The translations under genes and the position numbers were made by a program. From assembly GCA_003240695.1 (NCBI GenBank), contig QFNC01000019.1, positions 1 to 52,251 on the forward strand: a DNA stretch of 52,251 nt, written 5' to 3'. This document shows, one piece after another, positions 27,622 through 36,433 of this stretch; position 1 is the stretch's first letter; each line of letters starts with the position of its first letter. The stretch is from Pseudoxanthomonas suwonensis (lineage in GTDB: Bacteria > Pseudomonadota > Gammaproteobacteria > Xanthomonadales > Xanthomonadaceae). The notes beneath the pieces were generated by a model. It was not told the DNA's origin. It ran no database searches and saw nothing but the letters and a program-made list of their open reading frames with translations.

Positions 27622-28287
27622 ATGATGATGTCCGCTTCCCGTCCGTCCCCTGCCCAGCCAGCCACGCCGACGCGCGCGCCGGGCCGTCCCAAGGACGCCG
27701 ACAAGCGCGCCGCTATCCTCGAAGCCGCCAAGCAGCTATTCGTCCAGCACGGCTACGCAGGCGTCAGCATGGACCAGATCGCCGCTGCGGCCGGCGTGTC
27801 CAAGCTCACCCTGTACAGCCATTTCGGTGACAAGGACAACCTGTTCATCGCCGCGGTGCGGACCTTCTGCGAACAAAGCGTGCCCGATGCGGTGTTCCAG
27901 GCCAGGCCCGGCCAGGACGTGCGTGCCCACCTGCTGCAGGTCAGCCAGGTCTTCGTCGGCATGATCCTGTCGCCGGAGGCCATTGCCGGACACCGGATGC
28001 TGTGTTCGCCGCAGGTGGTGCAATCGCCGTTGCCGGCCGCGTTCTGGGCGGCCGGGCCGCAACGCATCCAGGCCGCCTTCACCGAACTGCTGGATGGGTA
28101 CGTCGCACGGGGCCTGCTGAACATCGACGACACGCCGTTGGCCGCCTCGCAACTGGTCACCCTGCTGAAGGGCGAACTGCATTCACGCGAGCTGTTCGGC
28201 TTCTGTTGCAGCAACCGCGAAACCACCGTCGAGCAGCACGTGCAGGCCTGCGTGGATCTGTTCATGCGCGCCTACGCCCCGCGCTGA
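27622..28287 (+). CDS. TetR/AcrR-family transcriptional regulator
   Basis: 221 aa from ATG 27622. After a basic Pro-rich leader, the N-terminal HTH shows the family pattern: RAAILEAAKQLFVQHGYAG, MDQIAAAAGVSKLTLYSHFG, DKDNLF (about 30-75). The C-terminal ligand/dimer domain resembles that of AefR-type regulators. It lies upstream of a methyltransferase gene and tolC on the same strand, so it may control the efflux channel. The palindrome at 27588-27603 is the likely operator. Confidence 0.88.
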   Translation: MMMSASRPSPAQPATPTRAPGRPKDADKRAAILEAAKQLFVQHGYAGVSMDQIAAAAGVSKLTLYSHFGDKDNLFIAAVRTFCEQSVPDAVFQARPGQDVRAHLLQVSQVFVGMILSPEAIAGHRMLCSPQVVQSPLPAAFWAAGPQRIQAAFTELLDGYVARGLLNIDDTPLAASQLVTLLKGELHSRELFGFCCSNRETTVEQHVQACVDLFMRAYAPR

Positions 28288-28415
28288 CCAGCCGGCATGC
28301 CCATCGGCCCACTGACTTCCGGCACTGCGCCGCAGCCGCGCCACACGGCAAGCTGGCATCCCGTCCCGCCGACCGACTCGGTACACTGCGCACACGCATT
28401 CATCGAGACTCCCGC

Positions 28416-29069
28416 ATGACCGCCTTCAACTACGCCCAGGCCCGCGAAAACATGGTCGAACAGCAGGTGCGTCCTTGGGACGTGCTGGACAGCCGGGTGC
28501 TGGATGTGCTGGTGCGCCTGCCGCGCGAGGCCTTCGTGCCGCAGGCGTACCGCGCGCTGGCCTACGCCGACCTGGAATTGCCGCTGGGCCACGGCCAGCG
28601 CATGTTCAAGCCGGTGCTGGAAGGCCGCTGCCTGCAGGCACTGGCGCTGCAGCCGGGTGAAGCGGTGCTGCACATCGGCTGCGGCAGTGGCTACCTGAGC
28701 GCCTGCATGGCCCGGTTGGCCGGCCCGGTGCTGGCGCTGGACATCCAGCCTGACCTGGCCGGCGCTGCCGCAGCGGCGTTGCAGGCCCAGGACATCGGCA
28801 CGGTGACCGTCGAAACGGCCGACGTGTTCGACTGGGACACCGATCAGCGCTTCGATGCCATCTGCGTGGGCGCTGCGGTGCTCGATCTGCCCGAGCGCTT
28901 CACGCGCTGGTTGAAACCCGGCGGCCGCCTGTTTGCCGTGCGGGGCCGGGCACCGGTGATGGAAGCGATCCTGCATCGCCATGACAACCCCGGGCGCCCC
29001 GAATCGTTGTTCGAAACCGAACTGCCGTATCTGACCGGTGCGGCTCCAGCCCCCGCCTTCCAGCTGTAA
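28416..29069 (+). CDS. Protein-L-isoaspartate O-methyltransferase-like protein
   Basis: 217 aa. SAM-binding motif VLHIGCGSGYLSACMARL (about 86-103), LALDIQP after it, and the PIMT region MVEQQVRPWDVLD at the N-terminus. PIMT repairs isoaspartyl residues, but this short form with E-Q-Q-V-R-P-W near its start is the subtype usually found next to tolC in Xanthomonadaceae and may have another substrate. 14 bp before tolC; co-transcription likely. Confidence 0.85.
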   Translation: MTAFNYAQARENMVEQQVRPWDVLDSRVLDVLVRLPREAFVPQAYRALAYADLELPLGHGQRMFKPVLEGRCLQALALQPGEAVLHIGCGSGYLSACMARLAGPVLALDIQPDLAGAAAAALQAQDIGTVTVETADVFDWDTDQRFDAICVGAAVLDLPERFTRWLKPGGRLFAVRGRAPVMEAILHRHDNPGRPESLFETELPYLTGAAPAPAFQL

Positions 29070-29083
29070 CCACAGGATTCCCC

Positions 29084-30538
29084 ATGACCGTCCATCCGCT
29101 CGTACTTGCCCTGTCGATCGCTGCGCTGCTGCCCTTCGGCGCGAATGCCCAGGACCTGCTGCAGACCTACCAGCTGGCCCGCGACAACGACCCGCTGCTG
29201 TCCATGGCCGAAGCCCAGCATCAGGCTGCGCAGGAGCTTCCGGTGCAGGCCCGTGCGGCGCTGCTGCCGCAGATCGACGGTTCGGCGTCGGTGGGACGTT
29301 CGCGCAGCTACACCCCCGGCGGCGAGGTGATCCTCGACCCGATCACCGGCCAGCCGATCATCGATCCGGTCACCGGGCTGCCGGTGCGCAGCAACAGCAC
29401 GGTCGAAACCGACAGCCGCAGCCGCCGCGTCGGCATCAACCTGAGCCAGATGGTGTTCGACCGCGCCAACATCAGCCGCCTGCAGGCGGCCACCGCGCAG
29501 AGCCGCGCCGCCGACTTCACCCTGGAGTCGACCGGGGACACGCTGATCACCCGCACTTCGGCTGCCTACTTCAACACGCTGGTCGCGATCGAAACCCTGG
29601 TCGCCGCCGAGGCAGCGGAAGAAGCGCTGAAGAAGCAGTTCGACCTGGCCAGCCGCCGCCTGGAAGTGGGGCTTGCGCCCATTACCGACGTGCACGAGGC
29701 CCAGGCCCAGTACGACGGCGCCCGCGCCAACACCGTGGTGGTGCGCAATGCGCTGCAGGATGCCTATCAGGCGCTGGTCGAAATCACCGGACAGCCGATC
29801 CGCAACCTGCAGGGCCTGCCGCAGGATTTCCAACCGCAGCTGCCGGCGCAGCGCACCGGCGAGCAATGGGTGCAGTCGGCGATGGACAACAACCCCGACC
29901 TGATGGCCCAGCAATTCAATCTGCAGGCCGCCGAGGCCAACGTGGAAACCGCCCGCGCCGGACACTGGCCGCGGCTGTACTTCAGCGGCAGCTACGACCA
30001 CAGCCGCAGCTCGACCGACACCGACCTCGGCAACGGTTTCGGCAGCGACACCGACAACCGCAGCCATGGGCCCGGCATCGGCCTGACCCTGAGCGTGCCC
30101 ATCTTTTCCGGTGGCGCTGTGCAGTCCGGCGTGCGCCAGGCACTGGCCAATCGCGATGCCGAGCAGGACCGGCTGGAACAGGTGCGCCGCGGGCTGGTCC
30201 GCAACACCCGCAACGCCTACCAGACCCTGGTGGCCGGGGTGAGCGAGGTGGAAGCCCGGCGCTCGGCCGTGGTCTCGGCGCAGAGCGCCTACGAGGCCTC
30301 GCAGGTCGGACTGGAGGTGGGCACGCGCACCGTGGTGGACGTGCTGCTGAACCAGCAGACCCTGTTCAATGCCGAGCGCGAATACGCCCTGGCCCGCTAC
30401 AACTACCTGCAGAACCTGCTGCTGCTGGAACAGGCCGCCGGTAGCCTGGACGTGGACGACGTGCAGGACGTCAACCGCCTGCTGACCGTGGATGCGGAAG
30501 CCCGGCTGACCGCGCCGCCGCCCGCTGCCAAACCGTAA
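29084..30538 (+). CDS. tolC: TolC-type outer membrane efflux channel
   Basis: 484 aa, AGGA before ATG 29084. Signal peptide LVLALSIAALLPFGANA then mature DLLQTYQLARDNDP, the usual TolC start. Two internal repeats of coiled-coil helices (residues about 130-220 and 345-440) flank strands of the barrel; RNAYQTLVAGVSEVEARR and VGTRTVVDVLNQQ-like motif LEVGTRTVVDVLLNQQTLF are family hallmarks. Works as outer-membrane exit duct for type I secretion and drug efflux, so it could also serve the RTX proteins in this window (inference). Confidence 0.95.
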   Translation: MTVHPLVLALSIAALLPFGANAQDLLQTYQLARDNDPLLSMAEAQHQAAQELPVQARAALLPQIDGSASVGRSRSYTPGGEVILDPITGQPIIDPVTGLPVRSNSTVETDSRSRRVGINLSQMVFDRANISRLQAATAQSRAADFTLESTGDTLITRTSAAYFNTLVAIETLVAAEAAEEALKKQFDLASRRLEVGLAPITDVHEAQAQYDGARANTVVVRNALQDAYQALVEITGQPIRNLQGLPQDFQPQLPAQRTGEQWVQSAMDNNPDLMAQQFNLQAAEANVETARAGHWPRLYFSGSYDHSRSSTDTDLGNGFGSDTDNRSHGPGIGLTLSVPIFSGGAVQSGVRQALANRDAEQDRLEQVRRGLVRNTRNAYQTLVAGVSEVEARRSAVVSAQSAYEASQVGLEVGTRTVVDVLLNQQTLFNAEREYALARYNYLQNLLLLEQAAGSLDVDDVQDVNRLLTVDAEARLTAPPPAAKP

Positions 30539-30575
30539 CCCCTGCAGTGCGACCGCGCGTGCCTCAGCGGCGTCC

Positions 30576-31202
30576 TTGCGGGCGCATCGATTGAACCGGA
30601 CACACTGGATCGGCCTTGCCATCCTGTGCGCCGCGCTCATCGCGGGCGTCGTCGACGCGCCGTATCCGCAGCAGATGCTTCTGCAGCACATCCCGACGAC
30701 CGCTGCATTGCTTGCCTGGCCCGCGCTGCAGAACCGGCTCCGGTTTTCGGATGGCGCTGCGTCCGGGCTGGCGCTGTTCCTGCTTCTGCACATCCTCGGT
30801 GCCCGCTACATCTATTCGTACGTGCCGTACGACGACTGGGCAAGACTGCTGACCGGCCGGACCCTGACGGATATCTTCTCGTTCCAGCGTAATCATTACG
30901 ACAGGCTGGTCCACTTCGCGTTCGGGCTGTTCTTCACCAGGCCGGCATTCGAGATCTTCACCCGCCGGTTCGGCCTGTCTGCCACGCTGGCCCGATACAC
31001 GTCGATCGAATCCATCCTCGCCGCCAGCGCTTTGTACGAACTGTTCGAGTGGTCCCTGACCCTGCTGCTCGGCGGAGAGGATGTGGAAGCCTACAACGGG
31101 CAACAGGGCGACCTGTGGGACGCGCACAAGGACATGGCGCTGGCGTTGCTCGGCTCGCTGTGCACACTGCCCTTACTGCGACGCGGAACGGCCACGGCCT
31201 GA
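30576..31202 (+). CDS. DUF2238 (YjdF-like) membrane protein
   Basis: About 208 aa from TTG 30576 (another TTG at 30591 is as likely). Several TM helices with the family signature HILGARYIYSYVPYDDW, RNHYDRLVHFAFGL, ALYELFEWSL and the ending GDLWDAHKDMALALLG. Function unknown; inner membrane. It begins 38 bp after tolC and is 48 bp before the next gene. Confidence 0.85.
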   Translation: MRAHRLNRTHWIGLAILCAALIAGVVDAPYPQQMLLQHIPTTAALLAWPALQNRLRFSDGAASGLALFLLLHILGARYIYSYVPYDDWARLLTGRTLTDIFSFQRNHYDRLVHFAFGLFFTRPAFEIFTRRFGLSATLARYTSIESILAASALYELFEWSLTLLLGGEDVEAYNGQQGDLWDAHKDMALALLGSLCTLPLLRRGTATA

Positions 31203-31250
31203 TGCTTCGTTCGGATCCCACCAACCCTGTCCCGCACCGAGGATTCACCG

Positions 31251-31910
31251 ATGCCACATGAACCGCGCACACGAAGCGAGGGGGTCTTCCGGGACGAGGC
31301 CGGCACGCGGGACCGGGACGGGTTCATCGCACCGTCAACGGGGCTGGTCGAGCATGCCCTGTACTTCACCGCCGCACCGGACGTGCTGGTGAAAACGCGT
31401 GAACTCATCGACGCCGGACGCCTCGGCATTCCGGGCGCCGTGGTGGTCTGGGACGAGACGATCGGCCGCCGGAAAGGCGCCAAGGCGGTCGCGGGCGCAT
31501 GGTGGGCCGGACCCGGCTCGATCACGATGACGATCGTGCTACCCGGTTCCGGCCACAGAAACGCCTCGGACAGTCTTCGCCTGGCCGCCGCCGCGACCCT
31601 GACGGCCATCGAATCGTTTGCACCCCGCTCTCCCGTGAGCTGGAACGGCAGCGGGCTGTTCCATCTGGCCGGAAATCCGGTCGGCATGATTCAGCATGAA
31701 ACCCGCGACGATGTCGAGATCGTGACGCTCCGGATCAACGGCACGACCGACTACAGCAGGGCACCCGACAGTGTCCGGCGTGGCCACAGCCGCCTGATCG
31801 ATGTCATCGACCATCGGATGTTGCCGCTCGGCAAACCCGGAACATTGCCCAATGCCCTTGCCACGGCGCTCATGAGCGCAATACCGCAGGCATTCGCACA
31901 GGCCGGATGA
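31251..31910 (+). CDS. Conserved hypothetical protein, possibly a diverged biotin/lipoate protein ligase relative
   Basis: 219 aa, GAGG before ATG 31251. The order of elements resembles BirA catalytic domains: ETIGRRKGAKAVAGAWWAG where BirA has GRGRxGRxWxSP, ITMTIVLP for the following strand, LRLAAAATLTAIESF, WNGSGLFHLAGNPVG where BirA has KWPNDLxxxxKKxxG, and VTLRING near the end. Key residues, including the KWPND lysine, are changed, so ordinary biotin ligase activity is doubtful. No helix-turn-helix domain. Resemblance is by eye only. Confidence 0.45.
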   Translation: MPHEPRTRSEGVFRDEAGTRDRDGFIAPSTGLVEHALYFTAAPDVLVKTRELIDAGRLGIPGAVVVWDETIGRRKGAKAVAGAWWAGPGSITMTIVLPGSGHRNASDSLRLAAAATLTAIESFAPRSPVSWNGSGLFHLAGNPVGMIQHETRDDVEIVTLRINGTTDYSRAPDSVRRGHSRLIDVIDHRMLPLGKPGTLPNALATALMSAIPQAFAQAG

Positions 31911-32012
31911 CGCCATCCGGCGTAGCGCCGGAACCTGCCAACACCGGTCTTGGGTCAGCCGCGCGATCGGGTCGAGCGACCATTCCACAACCTGAAACGG
32001 CCGATGGAGGGT

Positions 32013-32339
32013 TCAGCGGGCGAAGGCGATGCGCTGCACCGAATCATCCTTCGGCGAGACCCACACGCTCAGCTCCCGACCCAGCGAAGTGCGTCCACCC
32101 CGCTGCGGACGCTCGCCGTCGGCCAGGCGCGGGACGAAGGTCACCATCCAGGCACCGTCGTCTGTGCCGATCTCGACATCGTAGTGCTGCATCCGGGCCT
32201 CGGGCAGCTTGTCGCCGACCACCGCGCAGGCCGCCAGCAAGGCCGCGATGCACTCGCCCTTGACCGAAACCGGATGTCCGGGGTCTGCGGCAGCGACGCG
32301 GATGGTTCCCGAACCGGTGACCGGCATGTTCATCGACAC
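32013..32339 (-). CDS. Putative immunity protein for DUF4329 toxin 1
   Basis: About 108 aa from GTG 32339; ATG 32333 or a GTG at 32408 are alternatives. Aligning with its paralog at 33365-33706 shows that the paralog's ATG is ACG here, so the start has moved. Shared core: RPVSIKG-like HPVSVKGECIAALLAAC, QHYDVEIGTDDGAWMVTFVP, RGGRTSLGRELSVWVSP, ending QRIAFAR. It starts about 40 bp after the toxin stop. Role inferred from the repeated toxin-partner order. Confidence 0.65.
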   Translation of the reverse strand: MSMNMPVTGSGTIRVAAADPGHPVSVKGECIAALLAACAVVGDKLPEARMQHYDVEIGTDDGAWMVTFVPRLADGERPQRGGRTSLGRELSVWVSPKDDSVQRIAFAR

Positions 32340-32376
32340 GATTCCGCTGAGCGACGTCCCTGCATCATGCAGGGCG

Positions 32377-33165
32377 TCAAATCGCCACCGGTGTGAATCG
32401 ACCACCACCGCCGACCGGCTGCTGCGGTTCGTCGTTGCGGGTCGGATCGCGGATCAGCGTGTCCTGGCGGGTATCCGGTTCGTACTTGCGGAAACTGCCG
32501 TTGGGCGTGGACAGGTAGTCCGCCCAGCCCGGAATGCCCATGCGGTCGGCGCCGCGCTTGTCCACGCTGGAGAACTGGTCGCTGTTGAATTCGTCGCCCT
32601 GTTTGTCGGTCCGGGTACCGTCGGACTTCGAGTAGTCGGCATGGCCGTGGTAGCAACCCACCATGGTCAGGCCATCGGGAGTCTCCACGGCGAACGGGTT
32701 CACGCCATCCAGCGTGCCCATGATCGGCGTGCTGACGTAGAACTGGCCGGTGGCATCGTCGCGGAACACCAGGCCGCCGTTTTCCAGGTTGGCCTTGATC
32801 GATTCGGGATTGGAATAGTCCATCATCGCCACCGCGGCGGCATCGTTGCTGGCGAATGGGCCGAGCGCGGTCCCGCGCGGCACCAGCGGCGCGATCTCAT
32901 GGACGTTGACCGGAATGGTGCGGTCGGCGGCGATGGCCTCGGCAGTCGTGTCGGCCAGCATGTCGTCGGTCACCGGACCAGACTGCTTCGCCGCTTCGGC
33001 ATTGACGATGTCATAGGCGCGATCGCGCTGCTCCTGCGTGGCCTCGGCGGCTGTCAGGCGGTCTGCCACGGCCCGGACCTGCGGGTTGTCGCGGATCGGC
33101 TCGGCTGCCGGCAACACGGCGGCCGCAGTGGCCCTGTCGATGGACTGGCTGGAAACGATGGTCAT
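32377..33165 (-). CDS. DUF4329 (JAMM-like) toxin 1
   Basis: 262 aa from ATG 33165 (MTIVSSQSID). Residues 1-100 form a Thr/Ala-rich and helical leader shared with toxin 2 (QAYDIV-type segment, AEAIAADRTIPVNV). The C-terminal domain fits DUF4329: GLVFRD, QFYVSTP, GCYHGHADYS (HxH at 173/175), FSSVDK (SxxD at 199-202), YLSTPNGSFRKYEP. HxH plus SxxD recalls the zinc-binding set of JAMM peptidases. No signal peptide. Driven by the CCCTAG-box promoter at 33225-33268. Confidence 0.75.
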   Translation of the reverse strand: MTIVSSQSIDRATAAAVLPAAEPIRDNPQVRAVADRLTAAEATQEQRDRAYDIVNAEAAKQSGPVTDDMLADTTAEAIAADRTIPVNVHEIAPLVPRGTALGPFASNDAAAVAMMDYSNPESIKANLENGGLVFRDDATGQFYVSTPIMGTLDGVNPFAVETPDGLTMVGCYHGHADYSKSDGTRTDKQGDEFNSDQFSSVDKRGADRMGIPGWADYLSTPNGSFRKYEPDTRQDTLIRDPTRNDEPQQPVGGGGRFTPVAI

Positions 33166-33224
33166 GCGTGATGCGCCTCGTGGATACGGAACGGACGGCT
33201 GGCCATTGCGGACCGGCTGCAACC

Positions 33225-33268
33225 AGCATAGGTTGCCCTGCAACCGCACGCCACTAGGGAAAACCCGA
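33225..33268 (-). promoter_or_regulatory. CCCTAG-box promoter of DUF4329 toxin 1
   Basis: Read toward the gene: TCGGGTTTTCCCTA (33268-33255), 24 bp, then -10 TATGCT (33230-33225). Confidence 0.8.
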
Positions 33269-33364
33269 TGTTGCGCGCCTGCCGGCGCGCATCGTCCATG
33301 CCGAAAAACGAAAACGCCATGCGTTGGCATGGCGTTCCGTGAACCCGTGACGCTGTCGGGTGGG

Positions 33365-33706
33365 TCAGCGGGCGAACGCCGTGCGCTGGACCGAATGGTC
33401 GGTCGGCGAGACCCACACGCTCAATTCCCGTCCCAGCGAGGTACGGCCACCGGGCGTCGGCGTTTCGCCGTCGGCCAGTCGCGGCACGAATGTCACCATC
33501 AGCGCGCCGTCGTCGGTACCGATTTCGACATCGTAGTGCTTCAGCTGGGCCTCGGGCAGCTTCTCGCGGAACGCCTCGCAGGCGGCCTGCAGGGCCTGGA
33601 CGTGCTCGCCCTTGATCGAGACAGGGCGTTCGGGGTCGGCGGCTCCGGGCAGGTTGCCCGGAGCGGTGATCAATACGCTCATCAGCAGGATTCCGGTGAT
33701 CGACAT
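33365..33706 (-). CDS. Putative immunity protein for DUF4329 toxin 2
   Basis: 113 aa from ATG 33706 (MSITGILLMSVLIT, a hydrophobic start that may be a signal or membrane anchor). Core RPVSIKGEHVQALQAAC, KHYDVEIGTDDGALMVTFVP, GGRTSLGRELSVWVSP, ending QRTAFAR; very similar to the partner of toxin 1. It begins 19 bp after the toxin stop, so the pair is one transcript. The toxin-partner unit has been duplicated as a whole. Confidence 0.7.
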   Translation of the reverse strand: MSITGILLMSVLITAPGNLPGAADPERPVSIKGEHVQALQAACEAFREKLPEAQLKHYDVEIGTDDGALMVTFVPRLADGETPTPGGRTSLGRELSVWVSPTDHSVQRTAFAR

Positions 33707-33725
33707 GACCCCATCATGCCAGAGA

Positions 33726-34505
33726 TCAGATGGCTACGGGAGTGAAGCGGCCAGGGCCAGCCGGCTGCTGCTGCGGTTCGTCCACGCGGGTGGGCTCGCG
33801 CAGCACTTCATCGACACGGGTGTTGCTGTCGTACTTGCGGAAACTGCCATTGGGCGTGGACACGTAGATCGTGTCGCCCCAGTAACCGCCATCGGCAACG
33901 CGTTTGTCCTGGGAGGAGAAGTGATCGCTGTTGAACTCGTCGCCCTGCTTGTCGGTGCGGGTGCCGTCCGATTTGGAATAATCGGCATGGCCGTGGTAGC
34001 AGGCATGCAGCTCCATGCCATCCGGCTGCGGCACCTGGCTCGGATCGAAACCGTCCAGTGTGCCGCCCATCGGCGTGGTGACGTAGAACTGGCCGTTGTC
34101 GGGATTGCGGAACACCAGACCACCGTTTTCCAGATTGGTCTGGATCGACAGCGGATTGGAATGGTCCATCATCGCCACGGCGGCGGCATCGCCGGAGGCA
34201 AACGGGCCCAGCGCGGTGCCGGGTGGCACCAACGGGGCGATTTCGTTCACGTTGACCGGGATGGTGCGGTCGGCGGCGATGGCTTCAGCAGCCTGGTCGG
34301 CCAGCACGTCGTCGGTCACCTGACCCTGCTTGGCACCTTCGGCACTGACGATGTCGTAGGCCTGGTCACGCTGTTCCTGCGTGGCCTCCGGGGCCACGAG
34401 GCGGTCGGCCACGGCCTGGTACTGGGTATTGTCGCGGACCGGTTCGGCCACGGGTTGCAGCGGAGCGGTGTCGACAACGCCGGTGGTATCGGAAATCGCA
34501 GTCAT
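33726..34505 (-). CDS. DUF4329 (JAMM-like) toxin 2
   Basis: 259 aa from ATG 34505 (MTAISDTTGV; GAGG upstream). Same two-part plan as toxin 1 and about 70% alike: conserved leader QYQAVADRLVAPEATQEQ, AIAADRTIPVNVNEIAP, then the DUF4329 domain with ACYHGHADYS, DHFSSQDKR and STPNGSFRKYDS, ending GRFTPVAI. Differences cluster between YHGH and the last strand (for example GGYWGDTIYV), where target contacts may lie. Divergent from the endonuclease toxin at 34742, with a shared 236-bp promoter region. Confidence 0.75.
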   Translation of the reverse strand: MTAISDTTGVVDTAPLQPVAEPVRDNTQYQAVADRLVAPEATQEQRDQAYDIVSAEGAKQGQVTDDVLADQAAEAIAADRTIPVNVNEIAPLVPPGTALGPFASGDAAAVAMMDHSNPLSIQTNLENGGLVFRNPDNGQFYVTTPMGGTLDGFDPSQVPQPDGMELHACYHGHADYSKSDGTRTDKQGDEFNSDHFSSQDKRVADGGYWGDTIYVSTPNGSFRKYDSNTRVDEVLREPTRVDEPQQQPAGPGRFTPVAI

Positions 34506-34566
34506 GGCAACCTCATCTCATCAGGAACGGATCCGGAAATGGCTGGCAGCGATCTGCCATGGGTCG

Positions 34567-34610
34567 AGCATAGCGCCACGGATCCGGCCAGACACCTAGG
34601 GCGTACCCCA
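34567..34610 (-). promoter_or_regulatory. CCCTAG-box promoter of DUF4329 toxin 2
   Basis: Read toward the gene: TGGGGTACGCCCTA (34610-34597), 24 bp, then -10 TATGCT (34572-34567). Confidence 0.8.
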
Positions 34611-34662
34611 GCCTGCGCGCCTCCCTCCGGCAAGCCGGTGTCATCGAACTGTCATCCGAACC

Positions 34663-34706
34663 CCGGGTTTACCCTAGTATTCGGTCGAGCCGGGAGCGGC
34701 TAGTCT
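34663..34706 (+). promoter_or_regulatory. CCCTAG-box promoter of the endonuclease toxin
   Basis: CCGGGTTTACCCTA (34663-34676), 24 bp, then -10 TAGTCT (34701-34706). Lies 52 bp from the box serving the divergent DUF4329 toxin 2 gene. Confidence 0.8.
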
Positions 34707-34741
34707 GTGCACATCTTCCCGGACCGAGCGCCACCTGTCCC

Positions 34742-35989
34742 ATGACCGTCGAAACCTCGCGCCTGTCTGCGCCGCTGCCCCCCGTCGATCTGCAAGCCGC
34801 CAAGGTGCAGCCGCTACCGCTGCGCGAAGAGGAAGCCAACGCGCTGCCGCCGGACATCGCCCAGGCCGACCCCCAAGATGTCAGGTTCGATCTGGACCAG
34901 CAGTCGGTGCGCATCACCGACGAGAAGCAGAGCCAGTGGACCACGTCCTACACCTCCAGCGCCGAGATGCAGGTGGCGGTGCAGGGAGGCGGATCGGTGA
35001 CCACGCCGGTCAAGTTCGACGTGACCATCCGCAACGAGAACGCCACCCCCGCGCAGATGCGCGAAGTCAACCCGTTCGACCCGTCCACCATCCCCGAGCG
35101 CACCCGCATCGAGGTGCGTGGCGCCGATTATGCCGGCACGCCGCTGGAATCCACCTTCCGCACGCTGGCTGCCGCCGACGACCTGGCTTCCATCGACGAC
35201 GTGCGCCTGTCGCTGGAAATGACCGAAGACGGCGAGCTGCGGGTGATGACCGGTTCCAACGCCCTGTTCGACAGTCCCAAGAGCAACGGCCCGTCGTCGC
35301 TGCCGGCCGACCGCGAGGACTTCGCCCGCCACACCGCGATGCTGCTGGATCCGGCCGGTGCCGACAAGGCCGGCTACACCCGCATGCTGCTGACCGGGCA
35401 GCACCCGGACGGCGCGCTGCACACGACCGAGGACGTGGAAGGCAACACCGTGCGCGGCGTGATGACCGAAGTCGGTTCCGGCGAAGTGAACGATGTCACT
35501 TGGACTCTGGACGCGAGCGGCCGGCCCACCGCCGCCGATGCCGTGCTGACCTGGGAACCCAGCAGCAAGGGCCGCGACTCCGACCGCATCGAGGGCAATG
35601 CCCAGAAGGGCTTCCGGGTCGACAACGGCATGAAGGGCACCAGCGACGACGTGGGCCACATGATCGCCTACCGGTTCGTCAACGGGCACGGTTCGGTCAA
35701 CATGTTCCCGCAGTTCAACACCTTCAACCAAGGCGCCTACGCCAAGATGGAACAGGAATGGGCCGACTGGCTGTCCAGCGGAATGGAGGTGAAGATCAGC
35801 GTGGACCTGCTGCCCAACGACGTGCAGCGCCCGACCGAGGTGCACGTGGATTACGTGGTCACCGACCCGGCCACCGGCAAGGTGGTGTACGACCCGGCGC
35901 TGATCGCGTTCGAGAACCAGGCCAACCAGACCTTCAACCCCATCGCTTCGACGCGCATGGACGACATGATCGACAAAGCCAACGCCTGA
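34742..35989 (+). CDS. Non-specific endonuclease toxin (Endonuclea_NS_2 type)
   Basis: 415 aa from ATG 34742 (MTVETSRLSAPLPP). No signal peptide. Residues 1 to about 280 are unassigned and may carry the secretion signal or an adaptor fold. The C-terminal domain (about 285-395) has DDVGHMIAYRF with the catalytic-type His near 306, NMFPQFNTFNQGAYAKMEQEW, and RPTEVHVDYVVTD, the layout of DNA/RNA non-specific endonucleases in polymorphic toxins. It should degrade nucleic acid in rival cells. The next gene is a YezG-like partner, matching the known pairing of such nucleases. Confidence 0.8.
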   Translation: MTVETSRLSAPLPPVDLQAAKVQPLPLREEEANALPPDIAQADPQDVRFDLDQQSVRITDEKQSQWTTSYTSSAEMQVAVQGGGSVTTPVKFDVTIRNENATPAQMREVNPFDPSTIPERTRIEVRGADYAGTPLESTFRTLAAADDLASIDDVRLSLEMTEDGELRVMTGSNALFDSPKSNGPSSLPADREDFARHTAMLLDPAGADKAGYTRMLLTGQHPDGALHTTEDVEGNTVRGVMTEVGSGEVNDVTWTLDASGRPTAADAVLTWEPSSKGRDSDRIEGNAQKGFRVDNGMKGTSDDVGHMIAYRFVNGHGSVNMFPQFNTFNQGAYAKMEQEWADWLSSGMEVKISVDLLPNDVQRPTEVHVDYVVTDPATGKVVYDPALIAFENQANQTFNPIASTRMDDMIDKANA

Positions 35990-36049
35990 CGGCAGACTGT
36001 CGGTCCCGGCGCGGCATCAGTGCCGCGCCCTGCCTGCTCCGGAGCCGCC

Positions 36050-36433
36050 GTGGACAAGAACGCGCTGATCAACCAGGTCGGCCTGATGATCGTGACCGAT
36101 CCCGCCGTGGATGCCGAATACTGGGATGGGTATGCGCTGATCGTGCGTTACGGCGACGGGCCGGTTGCGCGCAAGCTGTACGGCTTCCGCTATCTCGACG
36201 ATGGCAGCTTCGAAGCGGCCACGCCGCGCTCGGAAAAGCTGGGCGAGGCGCTGGATGCCCTGCGCGAGGCCACCCGGGTCGAAGGCAAGGCGCCGTGGGA
36301 TGCCTGCGTGTTCCAGATCCGCCGCGACACCCGGCGCATCCACGCCGAATTCGAATACGAGAATCCCGAGCAGTGGGATGTCACCCCGCAGACGCTGGCC
36401 TCGGTGGTGGAACGGGCGCGGCCGCCGGGCTGA
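36050..36433 (+). CDS. YezG/DUF600-like immunity protein
   Basis: 127 aa from GTG 36050, with GGAG five bases upstream. The pattern ALINQVGLMIVTDPA, WDGYALIVRYGDG, FRYLDDGSFEAATP, LREATRVEGKAPWDACVFQI and AEFEYENPEQWD matches the YezG-like family, in which Bacillus YezG neutralises the YeeF DNase. Cytoplasmic, 60 bp behind the endonuclease gene and surely its antidote. Confidence 0.75.
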   Translation: MDKNALINQVGLMIVTDPAVDAEYWDGYALIVRYGDGPVARKLYGFRYLDDGSFEAATPRSEKLGEALDALREATRVEGKAPWDACVFQIRRDTRRIHAEFEYENPEQWDVTPQTLASVVERARPPG

